Source: Nocardioides sp. S5
GTDB lineage: Bacteria > Actinomycetota > Actinomycetes > Propionibacteriales > Nocardioidaceae
Direction of reading: 5' to 3'
DNA: 64,000 nucleotides
NCBI RefSeq assembly: GCF_017310035.1
Contig: NZ_CP022296.1
Coordinates: forward strand, 1-64,000
Position 1 is the first letter of the stretch. The number at the start of each line of letters is the position of its first letter. This document shows positions 52,090-61,124 of the stretch, piece by piece. The notes beneath the pieces are model-generated. The model made no database searches. It was given only the letters and a program-made list of their open reading frames with translations, and was not told where the DNA came from. The position numbers were made by a program, and so were the translations under genes.

Positions 52090-53103
52090 ATGAAGCGCAC
52101 GACTCGACGGCTGGCAATGCTGGGCTCGGCCCTCGCCGGGCTGCTCACCCCGCTCCTTCTCCAGCCGGTCCAGGCCGCCGCGCCGGCCTACGTCGCCCTC
52201 GGCGACTCCTACGCCTCGGGCACCGGCACCCGCTCCTACATCAGCGACGGCACCAGCTGCCAGCGCTCCACCTCGGCCTACCCGAGCCTGATCGCCGCCG
52301 CACGCGGCTACGCGCTCAACTTCCGCGCCTGCTCCGGTGCGACCATCCCCGACGTCATCAACACCCAGCTCGCGGCCCTGACGTCGGCCACGAACTACGT
52401 GTCGCTCTCGGTCGGCGGCAACGACGCCGGCTTCGCCAGCGTGCTCACCACCTGCGCCCAGCCCTGGTGGACGAGCAACTGCGACGGCGCGATCAACAGC
52501 GCCCAGTCCTTCATCAACAACACCCTGCCCTCGCGGCTGACGACCCTCTACTCCCAGATCCGCAGTCGCTCGCCGTACGCCAAGGTCGTGGTCGTGGGCT
52601 ACCCGCGGATCTTCAACGGCGAGGACTGCAACGCCTTCACCTGGTTCTCCCCGGCGGAGCAGTCGCGGCTCAACCAGACCGCCGACCTGCTCAACAGCCG
52701 CCTCGCCTCGGCGGCCTCGGCGGCCGGCTTCTCCTTCGCCAACCCGACCAGCCGCTTCGTCGGCCACGCGGTCTGCGCCGACGACGAGTGGATCAACGGG
52801 TTGTCCAGCCCGATCAGCGAGAGCTACCACCCCAAGGCCAACGGCCACGCAGGCGGCTACACGCCCTCCGTCAGCCCGCTGCTCACCGGCGCCGCCGTCG
52901 CCGTGACCGCCCAGGTCGTCGCCGAGTCCTCCGCCTCGGCGGACGAGCAGGCGGCGATCCAGAGCCGGTACGCCGACGCCGACCGCGCCATCGAGCCGGA
53001 GACCTTCGTGGCCCCCGACCTCACCACCCCCGAGGCACGTCGCGACGCCCGTCGGGCCGGGGTCGACATCGAGAAGTTCCTGGAGCGCAGCGCGCGTCGC
53101 TGA
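52090..53103 (+). CDS. Secreted SGNH/GDSL hydrolase
   Basis: A 337-aa exported esterase or lipase. The signal peptide is about residues 1-29, ending VQAA. Block I is ALGDSYASGTG (Ser40), with ACSGATIPDVI, the oxyanion-hole block SVGGNDAGF, and the late YHPKANGHAGGY (His). Cys pairs fit the Streptomyces-type secreted lipases. The last 75 residues after the catalytic His are Ala/Asp/Arg-rich and not part of the fold. GGAGGA lies 9 bases before the ATG. Confidence 0.9.
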   Translation: MKRTTRRLAMLGSALAGLLTPLLLQPVQAAAPAYVALGDSYASGTGTRSYISDGTSCQRSTSAYPSLIAAARGYALNFRACSGATIPDVINTQLAALTSATNYVSLSVGGNDAGFASVLTTCAQPWWTSNCDGAINSAQSFINNTLPSRLTTLYSQIRSRSPYAKVVVVGYPRIFNGEDCNAFTWFSPAEQSRLNQTADLLNSRLASAASAAGFSFANPTSRFVGHAVCADDEWINGLSSPISESYHPKANGHAGGYTPSVSPLLTGAAVAVTAQVVAESSASADEQAAIQSRYADADRAIEPETFVAPDLTTPEARRDARRAGVDIEKFLERSARR

Positions 53104-53117
53104 TCGCTCGACCCCCG

Positions 53118-53176
53118 GTAGTCCACCGGGAAGTGGCTGCCGGCCGTCGCGCCGCACGAACTTCCCGGTGGACTAC
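53118..53176. repeat. 17-base perfect inverted repeat in a short gap
   Basis: Arms 53118-53134 (GTAGTCCACCGGGAAGT) and 53160-53176 are exact complements with a 25-base spacer. It starts 15 bases after the SGNH hydrolase stop. It may be a terminator or a dispersed palindromic element; only one copy occurs in this window. Confidence 0.6.
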
Positions 53177-53197
53177 TCAACCGCCGGGCGCGCCGTC

Positions 53198-53221
53198 GGT
53201 CCCTGTTGGTAGACAGGGACC
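53198..53221 (+). promoter_or_regulatory. Hairpin abutting the RecQ-like start codon
   Basis: GGTCCCTG (53198-53205) and CAGGGACC (53214-53221) form an 8-base stem with an 8-base loop, ending one base before the ATG at 53222. It could mask the weak SD AGGGA. The same segment contains TAGACA (53210-53215) 6 bases before the ATG, so the alternative is a leaderless promoter. Confidence 0.4.
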
Positions 53222-55384
53222 ATGACCACCCCCACTGCCGCCGCACCCGTCGCCGACGACGTACGCCGCTCGGCCCGCGAGTCCGCCGAGCGGCACCTGC
53301 GGGCTCTCGTCGGACCCAGGGACGGGCAGGGTGATGCCGTCCTGCGCGAGGACCAGTGGGCGGCCATCGAGGCGCTCGCGGTCGACCACCGTCGCGCGCT
53401 CGTCGTGCAGCGCACCGGGTGGGGCAAGTCCGCGGTCTACTTCGTCGCCACCAAGCTGCTGCGCGAGGAGGGCGCCGGCCCGACCGTCATCGTGAGCCCG
53501 CTGCTCGCGCTGATGCGCAACCAGATCGCCGCGGCGGAGCGCGCCGGCATCCGGGCGGTGACGATCAACTCCACCAACATCGACCAGTGGCAGCCGATCA
53601 ACGACCAGATCCACGCAGGCGAGGTCGACGTCCTGCTGGTGAGCCCCGAGCGGCTCAACAACCCCGGCTTCCGTGACGAGGTGCTGCCCCGCCTGGCCGC
53701 GACGTGCGGCCTGCTGGTGGTCGACGAGGCCCACTGCATCTCCGACTGGGGCCACGACTTCCGGCCCGACTACCGCCGCCTCCGGACGCTGCTGGCCGAG
53801 CTCCCCGACGGCATCCCCGTGCTCGCCACGACCGCGACGGCCAACTCCCGCGTCACCGGTGACGTCGCCGAGCAGCTCGGGGTCCACGCCGAGGGCTCGG
53901 GCAGCTCCGCGGTGCTCGTGCAGCGCGGCACGCTCGACCGCGAGTCGCTGCGCCTCGGCGTCGTACGCCTCCGGACGCCCGAGCAACGCCTGGCCTGGCT
54001 GGCCGACCACCTGGCCGAGCAGCCCGGGTCCGGCATCGTCTACTGCCTGACGGTGGCCGCCACCCAGGAGGTCGCGGGCTACCTCCGCGACCGCGGCCTG
54101 GAGGTCGCTGCCTACTCCGGCCAGACCGAGGCCGACGAGCGCCACGGCCTCGAGCAGGCGCTCGTCGACGGCCGGGTGAAGGCGCTGATCGCGACCAGCG
54201 CGCTCGGGATGGGCTTCGACGCCAGCCTCGGCTTCGTGATCAACCTCGGCGCCCCCGCCTCGCCGGTCGCCTACTACCAGCAGGTCGGTCGTGCCGGGCG
54301 CGGCACCGACGACGCGACGGTCGTGCTGCTGCCGCAGGTCGAGGACCGTGACATCTGGGCCTACTTCGCCTCGCTCGGGTTCCCGCGCGAGGAGCAGGTG
54401 CGCGAGACGCTGGCCGCGCTCGCCGACTCCGAGCGTCCGCTGTCCACCGCTACGATCGAGACCCGCGTCGAGCTCGGTCGCAACCGGCTCGAGTCCATGC
54501 TCAAGGTGCTCGACGTCGACGGCGCGGTGCAGCGGGTCCAGGGCGGCTGGATCGCCACCGGCCGGCCGTGGCACTACGACGGCGAGCGCTACGCCCGCGT
54601 CGCCGAGGCCCGCGAGCGCGAGCAGCAGGCGATGCTGGGCTACCTCGACACCGACCAGTGCCGGATGCGCTACCTGCGCGAGCAGCTCGACGACGAGGGC
54701 GCCGTCGACTGCGGGCGGTGCGACAACTGCGGCGGGCTCGACCTGTCGACCTCGGTGGGCGAGGCCGCCGTCGCCGAGGCCGGCGAACGTCTCTCGCGCC
54801 CCGGCGTCACCATCGACCCGCGCCGGATGTGGCCCACCGCGCTGGCCAACCTCGGCCTCGACCTCAAGGGCAAGATCACCGCCGGCGCCGAGCCGGGCCG
54901 TGCCGTCGCCCGCCTCACCGACCTCGGCCACGGCCAGGCGCTGCGTGACCTCTTCCGCGAGGACACCCCCGACGGTCCGGTCCCGCCCGGGCTGGCGCAG
55001 GCAGTGATGGACGTGATGAAGGACTGGGCGCCGCAGTGGCGCAGCCGGCCCGACGCGATCGTCGTCACCGAGTCGGCGACCCGGCCGACGCTGACGCGCG
55101 ACCTCGCCGAGGGGCTCGCGCGGGTGATGCAGGTGCCGGTCGTCGGCACGTGGGCCGTGCGCGACGCGACCGTGCCCCCGCGCGCCGGGCAGTCAAACTC
55201 CGCGCAGCGCGTCGCCGCCGTACGCCGTCGCAGCGGGCTGGTCGCCGAGGTGCCGCCGGGCGCCACGGTGCTGCTGGTCGACGACCTCGTCGAGACCGGG
55301 TGGAGCTCGACGCTCGCCGCGGTCGCGCTGCGCGAGGCCGGGGCCGGCGCCGTGCTGCCGCTGTGGCTGGGCAGCCGGTCCTAG
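53222..55384 (+). CDS. RecQ-like DNA helicase fused to a phosphoribosyltransferase-like domain
   Basis: A 720-aa helicase. Domain 1 has a Walker A variant RTGWGKSAVYF (Lys and Ser kept), motif II DEAHCISDWGHDF and motif III ATTATAN. Domain 2 has ATSALGMGFDASLG and QVGRAGRG. A RecQ-type zinc motif (CRMRYL...CGRCDNC) follows at about 480-505. The last 130 residues resemble a type I phosphoribosyltransferase, with the PRPP loop VLLVDDLVETGWSSTLAA near 685. RecQ helicases unwind recombination intermediates; the role of the added domain is unknown. Similar fusions occur in other actinobacteria. Confidence 0.88.
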   Translation: MTTPTAAAPVADDVRRSARESAERHLRALVGPRDGQGDAVLREDQWAAIEALAVDHRRALVVQRTGWGKSAVYFVATKLLREEGAGPTVIVSPLLALMRNQIAAAERAGIRAVTINSTNIDQWQPINDQIHAGEVDVLLVSPERLNNPGFRDEVLPRLAATCGLLVVDEAHCISDWGHDFRPDYRRLRTLLAELPDGIPVLATTATANSRVTGDVAEQLGVHAEGSGSSAVLVQRGTLDRESLRLGVVRLRTPEQRLAWLADHLAEQPGSGIVYCLTVAATQEVAGYLRDRGLEVAAYSGQTEADERHGLEQALVDGRVKALIATSALGMGFDASLGFVINLGAPASPVAYYQQVGRAGRGTDDATVVLLPQVEDRDIWAYFASLGFPREEQVRETLAALADSERPLSTATIETRVELGRNRLESMLKVLDVDGAVQRVQGGWIATGRPWHYDGERYARVAEAREREQQAMLGYLDTDQCRMRYLREQLDDEGAVDCGRCDNCGGLDLSTSVGEAAVAEAGERLSRPGVTIDPRRMWPTALANLGLDLKGKITAGAEPGRAVARLTDLGHGQALRDLFREDTPDGPVPPGLAQAVMDVMKDWAPQWRSRPDAIVVTESATRPTLTRDLAEGLARVMQVPVVGTWAVRDATVPPRAGQSNSAQRVAAVRRRSGLVAEVPPGATVLLVDDLVETGWSSTLAAVALREAGAGAVLPLWLGSRS

Positions 55385-55389
55385 CCGCC

Positions 55390-55497
55390 GAGCGGGCACT
55401 TCCTCGCGCTGGAACGCACCGACCGGCGGTTCCTTGCGCACGCAGCGCGAGGAACCGCCCGGTCAGCGGTGTGCAGCGGAACGAACCGCCCGCTCAG
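55390..55497. repeat. Cluster of interlocking inverted and direct repeats
   Basis: The outer pair is GAGCGGGC/GCCCGCTC (55390-55397 / 55488-55495). The inner perfect pair is TTCCTCGCGCTG/CAGCGCGAGGAA (55400-55411 / 55443-55454). GGCGGTTCC (55425-55433) can instead pair with GGAACCGCC (55451-55459). GAACCGCCCGGTCAG (55452-55466) recurs with one change at 55483-55497. It separates two convergent genes and reaches into the MFS stop. Confidence 0.6.
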
Positions 55498-57101
55498 TGA
55501 CCCATCATCGCGGTCGGGTCGACCGGCGCGACCTTGCGGCGGGGCAGGAACGCCGCCGGGACAAGGCAGCACGCGACCAGGATCGTGGCGACGATGAAGA
55601 CCGTCGCGAACGAGTCGGCCATGTCGCCCGGCACCCGCGCGAGCACGTTGTCGAGCTCGGCCGGCGAGAGGCCGAACCGCTCGAGGACCCGTGCGACCGC
55701 GCCCTGGTCGTCGCCGGCCTCGCGGACCGCGCCGGCCACGGCGACCGACTCCTTGCCCTTGAGCTCGTTGGTGAGGATCACCGAGAAGAGCGCGGTGCCC
55801 ATCGAGGCCGCCACCTGCTGGGTGATGTTGAGCAGGGTGGAGCCGCGGGCCACGTTGTGCGCGGTCAGCGTGGCGAGCGCGGCGGTCATGATCGGCATCA
55901 TCGTGCCGCCCATGCCGAGGCCCATCACGAAGAGCGCGGCGAGGATGTAGGTGTAGGACGTGTCCGCGCCGATCTGGGTGAACATGGCCATGCCGACGGT
56001 GATGACGCTGATGCCGGTGAGCACGATCTTGCCGGGGCCGATGCGGTCGGCCAGGATCCCGGCGATCGGCATCGTCACCATCGCGCCGATGCCCTGTGGG
56101 GCCAGCAGCAGGCCGGCGCCGAGGGCGTCCTCGCCGCGCACCTGGATGAAGTAGAGCGGGAAGAGCAGCGAGGCGCCGAAGAACGCGATCGCGAAGAGCA
56201 TCATCGCCAGCACCGCGACGGTCATGTTGCGGTTCTTGAACAGGCGCAGCTCGACCAGCGGGTGGATGTTGCGGCGCGCCAGCGCCCACGGCACGAACGC
56301 GACGATCAGCGCGATGCCGAGGATCATCGGCACGAGCACGCGCGCAGCCATCGCGGTCCCCTCCTCGGGGATCGAGCTGATGCCGTAGAGGAAGGCGGCG
56401 AGGCCGGGGGAGAGCAGCACCATGCCGAGCCAGTCGAAGGTCTCCGACGGCTCGACCTCGTCCTTCGGGAGCACGATCCAGGCGTAGACGATCGCCGCGA
56501 TGCCGATGGGCAGGTTGATCAGGAATATCCAGTGCCACGACGCGCTGTCGATCAGCGCACCGCCGAGGATCGGGCCGAAGATCGGGCCGAGCAGCATCGG
56601 GATGCCGAGGACCGCCATCACGCGGCCCACGCGCTCGGGACCGGCGGCGCGGGTCAGGATCGTCATGCCGAGCGGCATCAGCATGCCGCCGCCGAGGCCC
56701 TGGAGGACGCGGAAGAGGACGAGCATCTCGAGCGACGTCGCCGCGGCGCACAGCACCGAGCCGGCGGTGAAGAGCAGGACGGCGAGGAGGTAGAGGCGCT
56801 TGGTGCCGAAGCGGTCGGCCGCCCAGCCGGTCAGCGGGATGACGCTGGCCAGGGCCAGGGTGTAGCCGGTCATCGTCCAGGCGACCTCGGCCGCGGTGGC
56901 GTCGAACTCGCGCTGGAAGGTCTCGAGGGCCACCGAGACGACCGTGATGTCGAGGATCGACATGATCGCCCCGAGGACGACCACGCCGGCCACCATCAGG
57001 ACGTTCTTGTCGAGCTTGTCGGAGCTGTCCGGCCGGGTCTCGCCGGAGTCGATCTGGGTGTCGGTCACCCGAGAACGATATTGGTTGCCCTCGACAACCA
57101 C
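55494..57101 (-). CDS. MFS multidrug exporter, DHA2 (EmrB/QacA) type
   Basis: A 535-aa exporter with about fourteen helices. Motifs are GAIMSILDITVVSVALETFQ in helix 1, GWAADRFGTKRLYLLAV (motif A) and RVLQGLGGGMLMPLGMTIL. A longer loop near residues 450-500 precedes the last helix. The GTG at 57101 is chosen because GAGGAGG lies 5 bases upstream on the minus strand, much better than the GTG at 57068. The substrate is unknown and no regulator gene is adjacent. Confidence 0.9.
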   Translation of the reverse strand: MVVEGNQYRSRVTDTQIDSGETRPDSSDKLDKNVLMVAGVVVLGAIMSILDITVVSVALETFQREFDATAAEVAWTMTGYTLALASVIPLTGWAADRFGTKRLYLLAVLLFTAGSVLCAAATSLEMLVLFRVLQGLGGGMLMPLGMTILTRAAGPERVGRVMAVLGIPMLLGPIFGPILGGALIDSASWHWIFLINLPIGIAAIVYAWIVLPKDEVEPSETFDWLGMVLLSPGLAAFLYGISSIPEEGTAMAARVLVPMILGIALIVAFVPWALARRNIHPLVELRLFKNRNMTVAVLAMMLFAIAFFGASLLFPLYFIQVRGEDALGAGLLLAPQGIGAMVTMPIAGILADRIGPGKIVLTGISVITVGMAMFTQIGADTSYTYILAALFVMGLGMGGTMMPIMTAALATLTAHNVARGSTLLNITQQVAASMGTALFSVILTNELKGKESVAVAGAVREAGDDQGAVARVLERFGLSPAELDNVLARVPGDMADSFATVFIVATILVACCLVPAAFLPRRKVAPVDPTAMMGH

Positions 57102-57150
57102 CTATTCCTCCTCGGGTGGGCTGCGTCACCCCGCGGGGTGGAGCAGCGCG

Positions 57151-58332
57151 TCAGGCCCCCGGGCGTACGCCGTCGAGGTCCTCGATCCGCGCCAGGCTCG
57201 GCCCGCGCACCTGCTGCAGCTCGCGCGCGGCCGCCTCGACCTGGCGCATCACCCGCAGCGTGTTGCGGCAGGTGAGCCGGGCCAGGTCGGCCTCCGACCA
57301 GCCGCGGTCGGCGAGCGCGGAGACGAGGGCCGGGTAGGTCGAGACGTCCTCCAGCCCGACCGGCAGGGTTCCCACGCCGTCGTAGTCGCCGCCGAGGCCG
57401 ACGTGGTCGATGCCGGCCACCTCCCGGACGTGCTCGACGTGCGCCACCACGTCGGAGAGCGACGCCGGGGGCTGCGGGTGGTCGCGCACCCAGGCGTCCT
57501 CGAAGGCGCCGAACCGCTCCCCGTCGGACTCGGGGACGCCCTCGGCCGCGGCGGCCGCGACCAGCTCCCGGTGCCAGTCGGCGCAGGCGGTGTTCACGAA
57601 CTTGGGCACGAAGGTCACCATGCACACGCCCCCGCCACGGGCCGTGGCCTCGAGCACGTCGTCGGGGGCGTTGCGCGGACTGTCGGTCACCGCACGCGCG
57701 GAGCTGTGGCTGAAGACGACCGGCGCCTCGCTGACGGCGAGCGCGTCGCGCATCGTGTCGGCGGAGACGTGGGAGAGGTCGACCATCATCCCGAGGCGGT
57801 TCATCTCCCGCACGACCTCGCGGCCGAACTCCGTCAGCCCTCCCGCCACCGGTCGGTCGGTGGCGGAGTCGGCCCACGGCGTGTTCGCGTTGTGGGTGAG
57901 CGTCAGGTAGCGCACGCCGAGGGTGTGGAGCTGGCGCAGGGTGCCGAGCGAGCAGTTGATCGAGTGCCCACCCTCGGCGCCCATCAGCGAGGCCATCCGG
58001 CCCGACGCCCATGCCTGCTCGACCTCGTCGGCGGTCGTCGCCCACGCCAGCTGGTCGGCGTACGTGTCGGTGAGCAGGCGCGCGGCGTCGACCTGCTCGA
58101 GCGTGGCGCTCACCGCGTCGTCGCCGGTGAGGCGCGTCTGGACGTAGACCGACCAGAACTGCGCCCCCATCCCGCCGGCGCGCATCCGCGGCAGGTCGGT
58201 GTGGGTGGGGGTGCCGCCGGCGCCGACGTCGAGGCGAGTGAAGTCGTACGCCGTCGCCGTGCGCGCGGTCCAGAGCAGGTCGTTGTGCCCGTCGATGACG
58301 GGGTGGGCGGCGAGCAGTGCGGAGACGTCCAT
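57151..58332 (-). CDS. M19 membrane dipeptidase family protein
   Basis: A 393-aa zinc dipeptidase of the renal dipeptidase family. Metal ligands are visible in order: IDGHNDLLW (His and Asp), LMGAEGGHSI (Glu), VDLSHVSADTM (His) and FSHSSARAV (His), with HVGLGGDYDGV near the end. Members hydrolyse dipeptides and sometimes beta-lactams. No signal peptide is seen, so it is probably cytoplasmic. Its start is 83 bases from the start of the divergent SNF2 helicase gene. Confidence 0.92.
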   Translation of the reverse strand: MDVSALLAAHPVIDGHNDLLWTARTATAYDFTRLDVGAGGTPTHTDLPRMRAGGMGAQFWSVYVQTRLTGDDAVSATLEQVDAARLLTDTYADQLAWATTADEVEQAWASGRMASLMGAEGGHSINCSLGTLRQLHTLGVRYLTLTHNANTPWADSATDRPVAGGLTEFGREVVREMNRLGMMVDLSHVSADTMRDALAVSEAPVVFSHSSARAVTDSPRNAPDDVLEATARGGGVCMVTFVPKFVNTACADWHRELVAAAAAEGVPESDGERFGAFEDAWVRDHPQPPASLSDVVAHVEHVREVAGIDHVGLGGDYDGVGTLPVGLEDVSTYPALVSALADRGWSEADLARLTCRNTLRVMRQVEAAARELQQVRGPSLARIEDLDGVRPGA

Positions 58333-58415
58333 GCCGTCCGACGGTAGTCGCCGGGGAACTCCTTGTCGGTCCGAGGCGTTAGCGTCTGGTCGAGCGGATC
58401 AACGAAGGGTGCTGC

Positions 58416-61124
58416 ATGAGCTTTGTCCCGGTCACCGGTCCCGCCAGGCTGCTGGTGGGGGAGCCGCCCCGGGAGGGCTCGATCGAGTTCACCGACGAGC
58501 GCCGGACGATCGTGCTGCCGATCCGCGGTGCCCTGCCGGTGCTGGGCAAGGTCCGCGACGCCGACGGGCCGCACCCCTCGGTCGCGCTGCTGGCCGGCGC
58601 CGCGCTGATGGGCCTGCAGCTGGTGGCGTCGGGCCGCTTCGCCCCCGACCCCGAGGGTCGCCACTGGCAGGTCGCGGGCCTCGACGCCGACGACGAGCGC
58701 CGGATCGGCGAGCTGGCCCGCTCGCGGGCCTGGGACGGCTTCGACGAGGCGACGGCGGAGGGCACGGTGCGGGCGCTGCTCGACGCCGTGGTCGACACCG
58801 TCCCGCGCACGACGCCCGGGCGCTCGCGCCACCGCGCACCGGTGGCCGCGGTGCCGGCGCCCGTCGTGTCGCACAGTCCCGACGAGTTCAGCGACCGGCT
58901 CCAGCAGCGGATCGCGCGGATCCGCTCGCGCGCCCGCGACGACCGGCCGCACCTGGTGACGATCTCCTTCCGCATCGAGGCCGACGAGGAGGAGCTCGTC
59001 GCCGGCGCCGTACGCCTCGTCACGCAGGTGCACGCGGTCGACAACGCCGCCCACATGGCCGACGCCTCCGAGCTCTGGGCCGAGTCCGGCCCCGAGGCCG
59101 CGCACGGCTTCGGCGAGCGCGCCCGCACGCACGCCGCCATCGCGCTGCGCTCTGCGGCCGACGCCTGGCCGGTGCTGGAGCGGCTGCTCGACCTGCGGGT
59201 CCCCGACGAGATCACCCTCGACTCCGACGAGATCCTCTCCCTGCTCGACGACGGGGCGGCGGCCCTCACCGAGGCCGGGCACCCGGTCCTGTGGCCGAAG
59301 TACCTCGACCGCGAGGTCACCCAGCGCGTCGAGCTGGGCCGCCGGTCGGCGCCGGGGCGTCGCGAGGAGCCGCTGCAGGACGGGCTGTTCGGCCCCCAGG
59401 CGCTCTTCGGCTTCGAGTGGCAGGTCTCGCTGCACGGCGAGGAGCTGAGCGAGGAGGAGATGGACGAGCTGGCCCGCACGGCGAGCCCGATCATCAAGCT
59501 GCGCGACAACTGGGTCGCGGTCGACTCCGGGATCATCAAGCGCGCACGCAAGCGGCTGATCCGCACCGTGACCCCCGTGCAGGCGCTCGCCGCGACGCTG
59601 ACCGGCGTCGTCGACATCGAGGACGTCCCCTACGAGGCTGTCGTCGGGGCGAGCCTGCTGGCGGTCCGCGACCGGCTCCGCGACGCCGCGACCGGTGCGC
59701 TGGTCGACGTGCCCCCCGCGCTGCGTGCGGAGCTGCGCGACTACCAGCGCCGAGGCCTTTCCTGGCTCGCCGAGCTGACCTCGCTCGGGCTCGGCGCCTG
59801 CCTGGCCGACGACATGGGCCTCGGCAAGACGGTCACCGTGATCGCCCTGCACCTGCACCGCGCCGGCCAGCCGGGCGCAGCGGGTCCGACGCTCGTCGTC
59901 TGCCCGGCGTCGCTGCTCGGCAACTGGGAGGCCGAGATCCGCCGCTTCGCCCCCGGCGTCGCCGTACGCCGCCACCACGGCAGCGCGCGCGACCTCGACG
60001 GCGTGAGCGGGGGCTTCGTGCTGACGACCTACGGCACGATGCGCAACGACGCGGACCTGCTCGCCGAGGTCACGTGGGACCTCGTGGTCGCCGACGAGGC
60101 GCAGCACATCAAGAACTCCCGCTCGGCCGCCGCCCGCGCCCTGCGCACCATCCCGTGCACCGCCCGGGTCGCGCTGACCGGCACCCCGGTCGAGAACGAC
60201 CTCACCGAGCTGTGGTCGATCCTCGACTGGGCGATCCCCGGCCTGCTGGGCAGCCGCAACGCCTTCCGCAAGGTGTGGGCCGGGCCGATCGAGTCCGGCC
60301 TCGAGCCGACCAAGGCGCGCCAGTTCGCCGACCTGATCGGGCCGTTCCTGCTGCGCCGGCGCAAGTCCGACCCGGGTGTCGCGCCGGAGCTGCCGCCCAA
60401 GACCGAGACCGACCACGTGCTCGGCCTGACCCGCGAGCAGGTCGTCCTCTACGAGACGCTCGTGCGCGAGTCGATGCGCCGCATCGAGGAGGCCGACGAG
60501 GAGACCCGCCGCGGGCTGGTGCTCAAGCTGCTCACCGGGCTCAAGCAGATCTGCAACCACCCGGCGCACTTCCTGCGGCAGGCCAACCCGCGCCTGCGCG
60601 GGCGCTCGGAGAAGCTCGACCTGCTCGACGAGCTGGTCGGCACCGTGGTGGCGGAGGACGGTGCGGTCCTCGTCTTCACCCAGTACGTCGCCATGGCACG
60701 GCTGCTCGAGCGCCACCTGGCCACGACGGGAGTTCCGCACCAGTTCCTGCACGGCGGCACGCCGGTGCGCGAGCGCGACGCGATGGTGGCGCGCTTCCAG
60801 GCGGGGGAGGTGCCGGTCTTCCTGCTGTCGCTGAAGGCCGGCGGCACGGGGCTCAACCTCACCCGCGCCGACCACGTCATCCACTTCGACCGCTGGTGGA
60901 ACCCCGCGGTCGAGGACCAGGCCACCGACCGGGCCTACCGCATCGGTCAGACCCGGCCGGTGCAGGTGCACCGCGCGATCACCCAGGGCACCATCGAGGA
61001 GAAGATCGCCGAGCTGCTGGCCCGCAAGCGCTCCATCGCCGACTCGGTCCTCACGCGCGGCGAGACCGCGCTGACCGAGCTGTCCGACGCCGAGCTGCGC
61101 GACCTGGTCGAGCTGCGCCGGTGA
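58416..61124 (+). CDS. SNF2-family DEAD/DEAH helicase
   Basis: A 902-aa double-stranded DNA translocase of the bacterial SNF2/HepA type. The first 370 residues are an N-terminal region specific to this subgroup. The ATPase core has Walker A DDMGLGKTVTVIAL, motif II DEAQHIKN, GTPVENDLTELWSILDW and, in domain 2, VFTQYVAMARLLE, LSLKAGGTGLNLTRADHVIH and QATDRAYRIGQ. A -10-like TAGCGT (58380-58385) would give a 24-base leader containing GAAGGGTG before the ATG. It overlaps the SWIM gene by 4 bases, so the two products probably work together. Confidence 0.92.
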   Translation: MSFVPVTGPARLLVGEPPREGSIEFTDERRTIVLPIRGALPVLGKVRDADGPHPSVALLAGAALMGLQLVASGRFAPDPEGRHWQVAGLDADDERRIGELARSRAWDGFDEATAEGTVRALLDAVVDTVPRTTPGRSRHRAPVAAVPAPVVSHSPDEFSDRLQQRIARIRSRARDDRPHLVTISFRIEADEEELVAGAVRLVTQVHAVDNAAHMADASELWAESGPEAAHGFGERARTHAAIALRSAADAWPVLERLLDLRVPDEITLDSDEILSLLDDGAAALTEAGHPVLWPKYLDREVTQRVELGRRSAPGRREEPLQDGLFGPQALFGFEWQVSLHGEELSEEEMDELARTASPIIKLRDNWVAVDSGIIKRARKRLIRTVTPVQALAATLTGVVDIEDVPYEAVVGASLLAVRDRLRDAATGALVDVPPALRAELRDYQRRGLSWLAELTSLGLGACLADDMGLGKTVTVIALHLHRAGQPGAAGPTLVVCPASLLGNWEAEIRRFAPGVAVRRHHGSARDLDGVSGGFVLTTYGTMRNDADLLAEVTWDLVVADEAQHIKNSRSAAARALRTIPCTARVALTGTPVENDLTELWSILDWAIPGLLGSRNAFRKVWAGPIESGLEPTKARQFADLIGPFLLRRRKSDPGVAPELPPKTETDHVLGLTREQVVLYETLVRESMRRIEEADEETRRGLVLKLLTGLKQICNHPAHFLRQANPRLRGRSEKLDLLDELVGTVVAEDGAVLVFTQYVAMARLLERHLATTGVPHQFLHGGTPVRERDAMVARFQAGEVPVFLLSLKAGGTGLNLTRADHVIHFDRWWNPAVEDQATDRAYRIGQTRPVQVHRAITQGTIEEKIAELLARKRSIADSVLTRGETALTELSDAELRDLVELRR

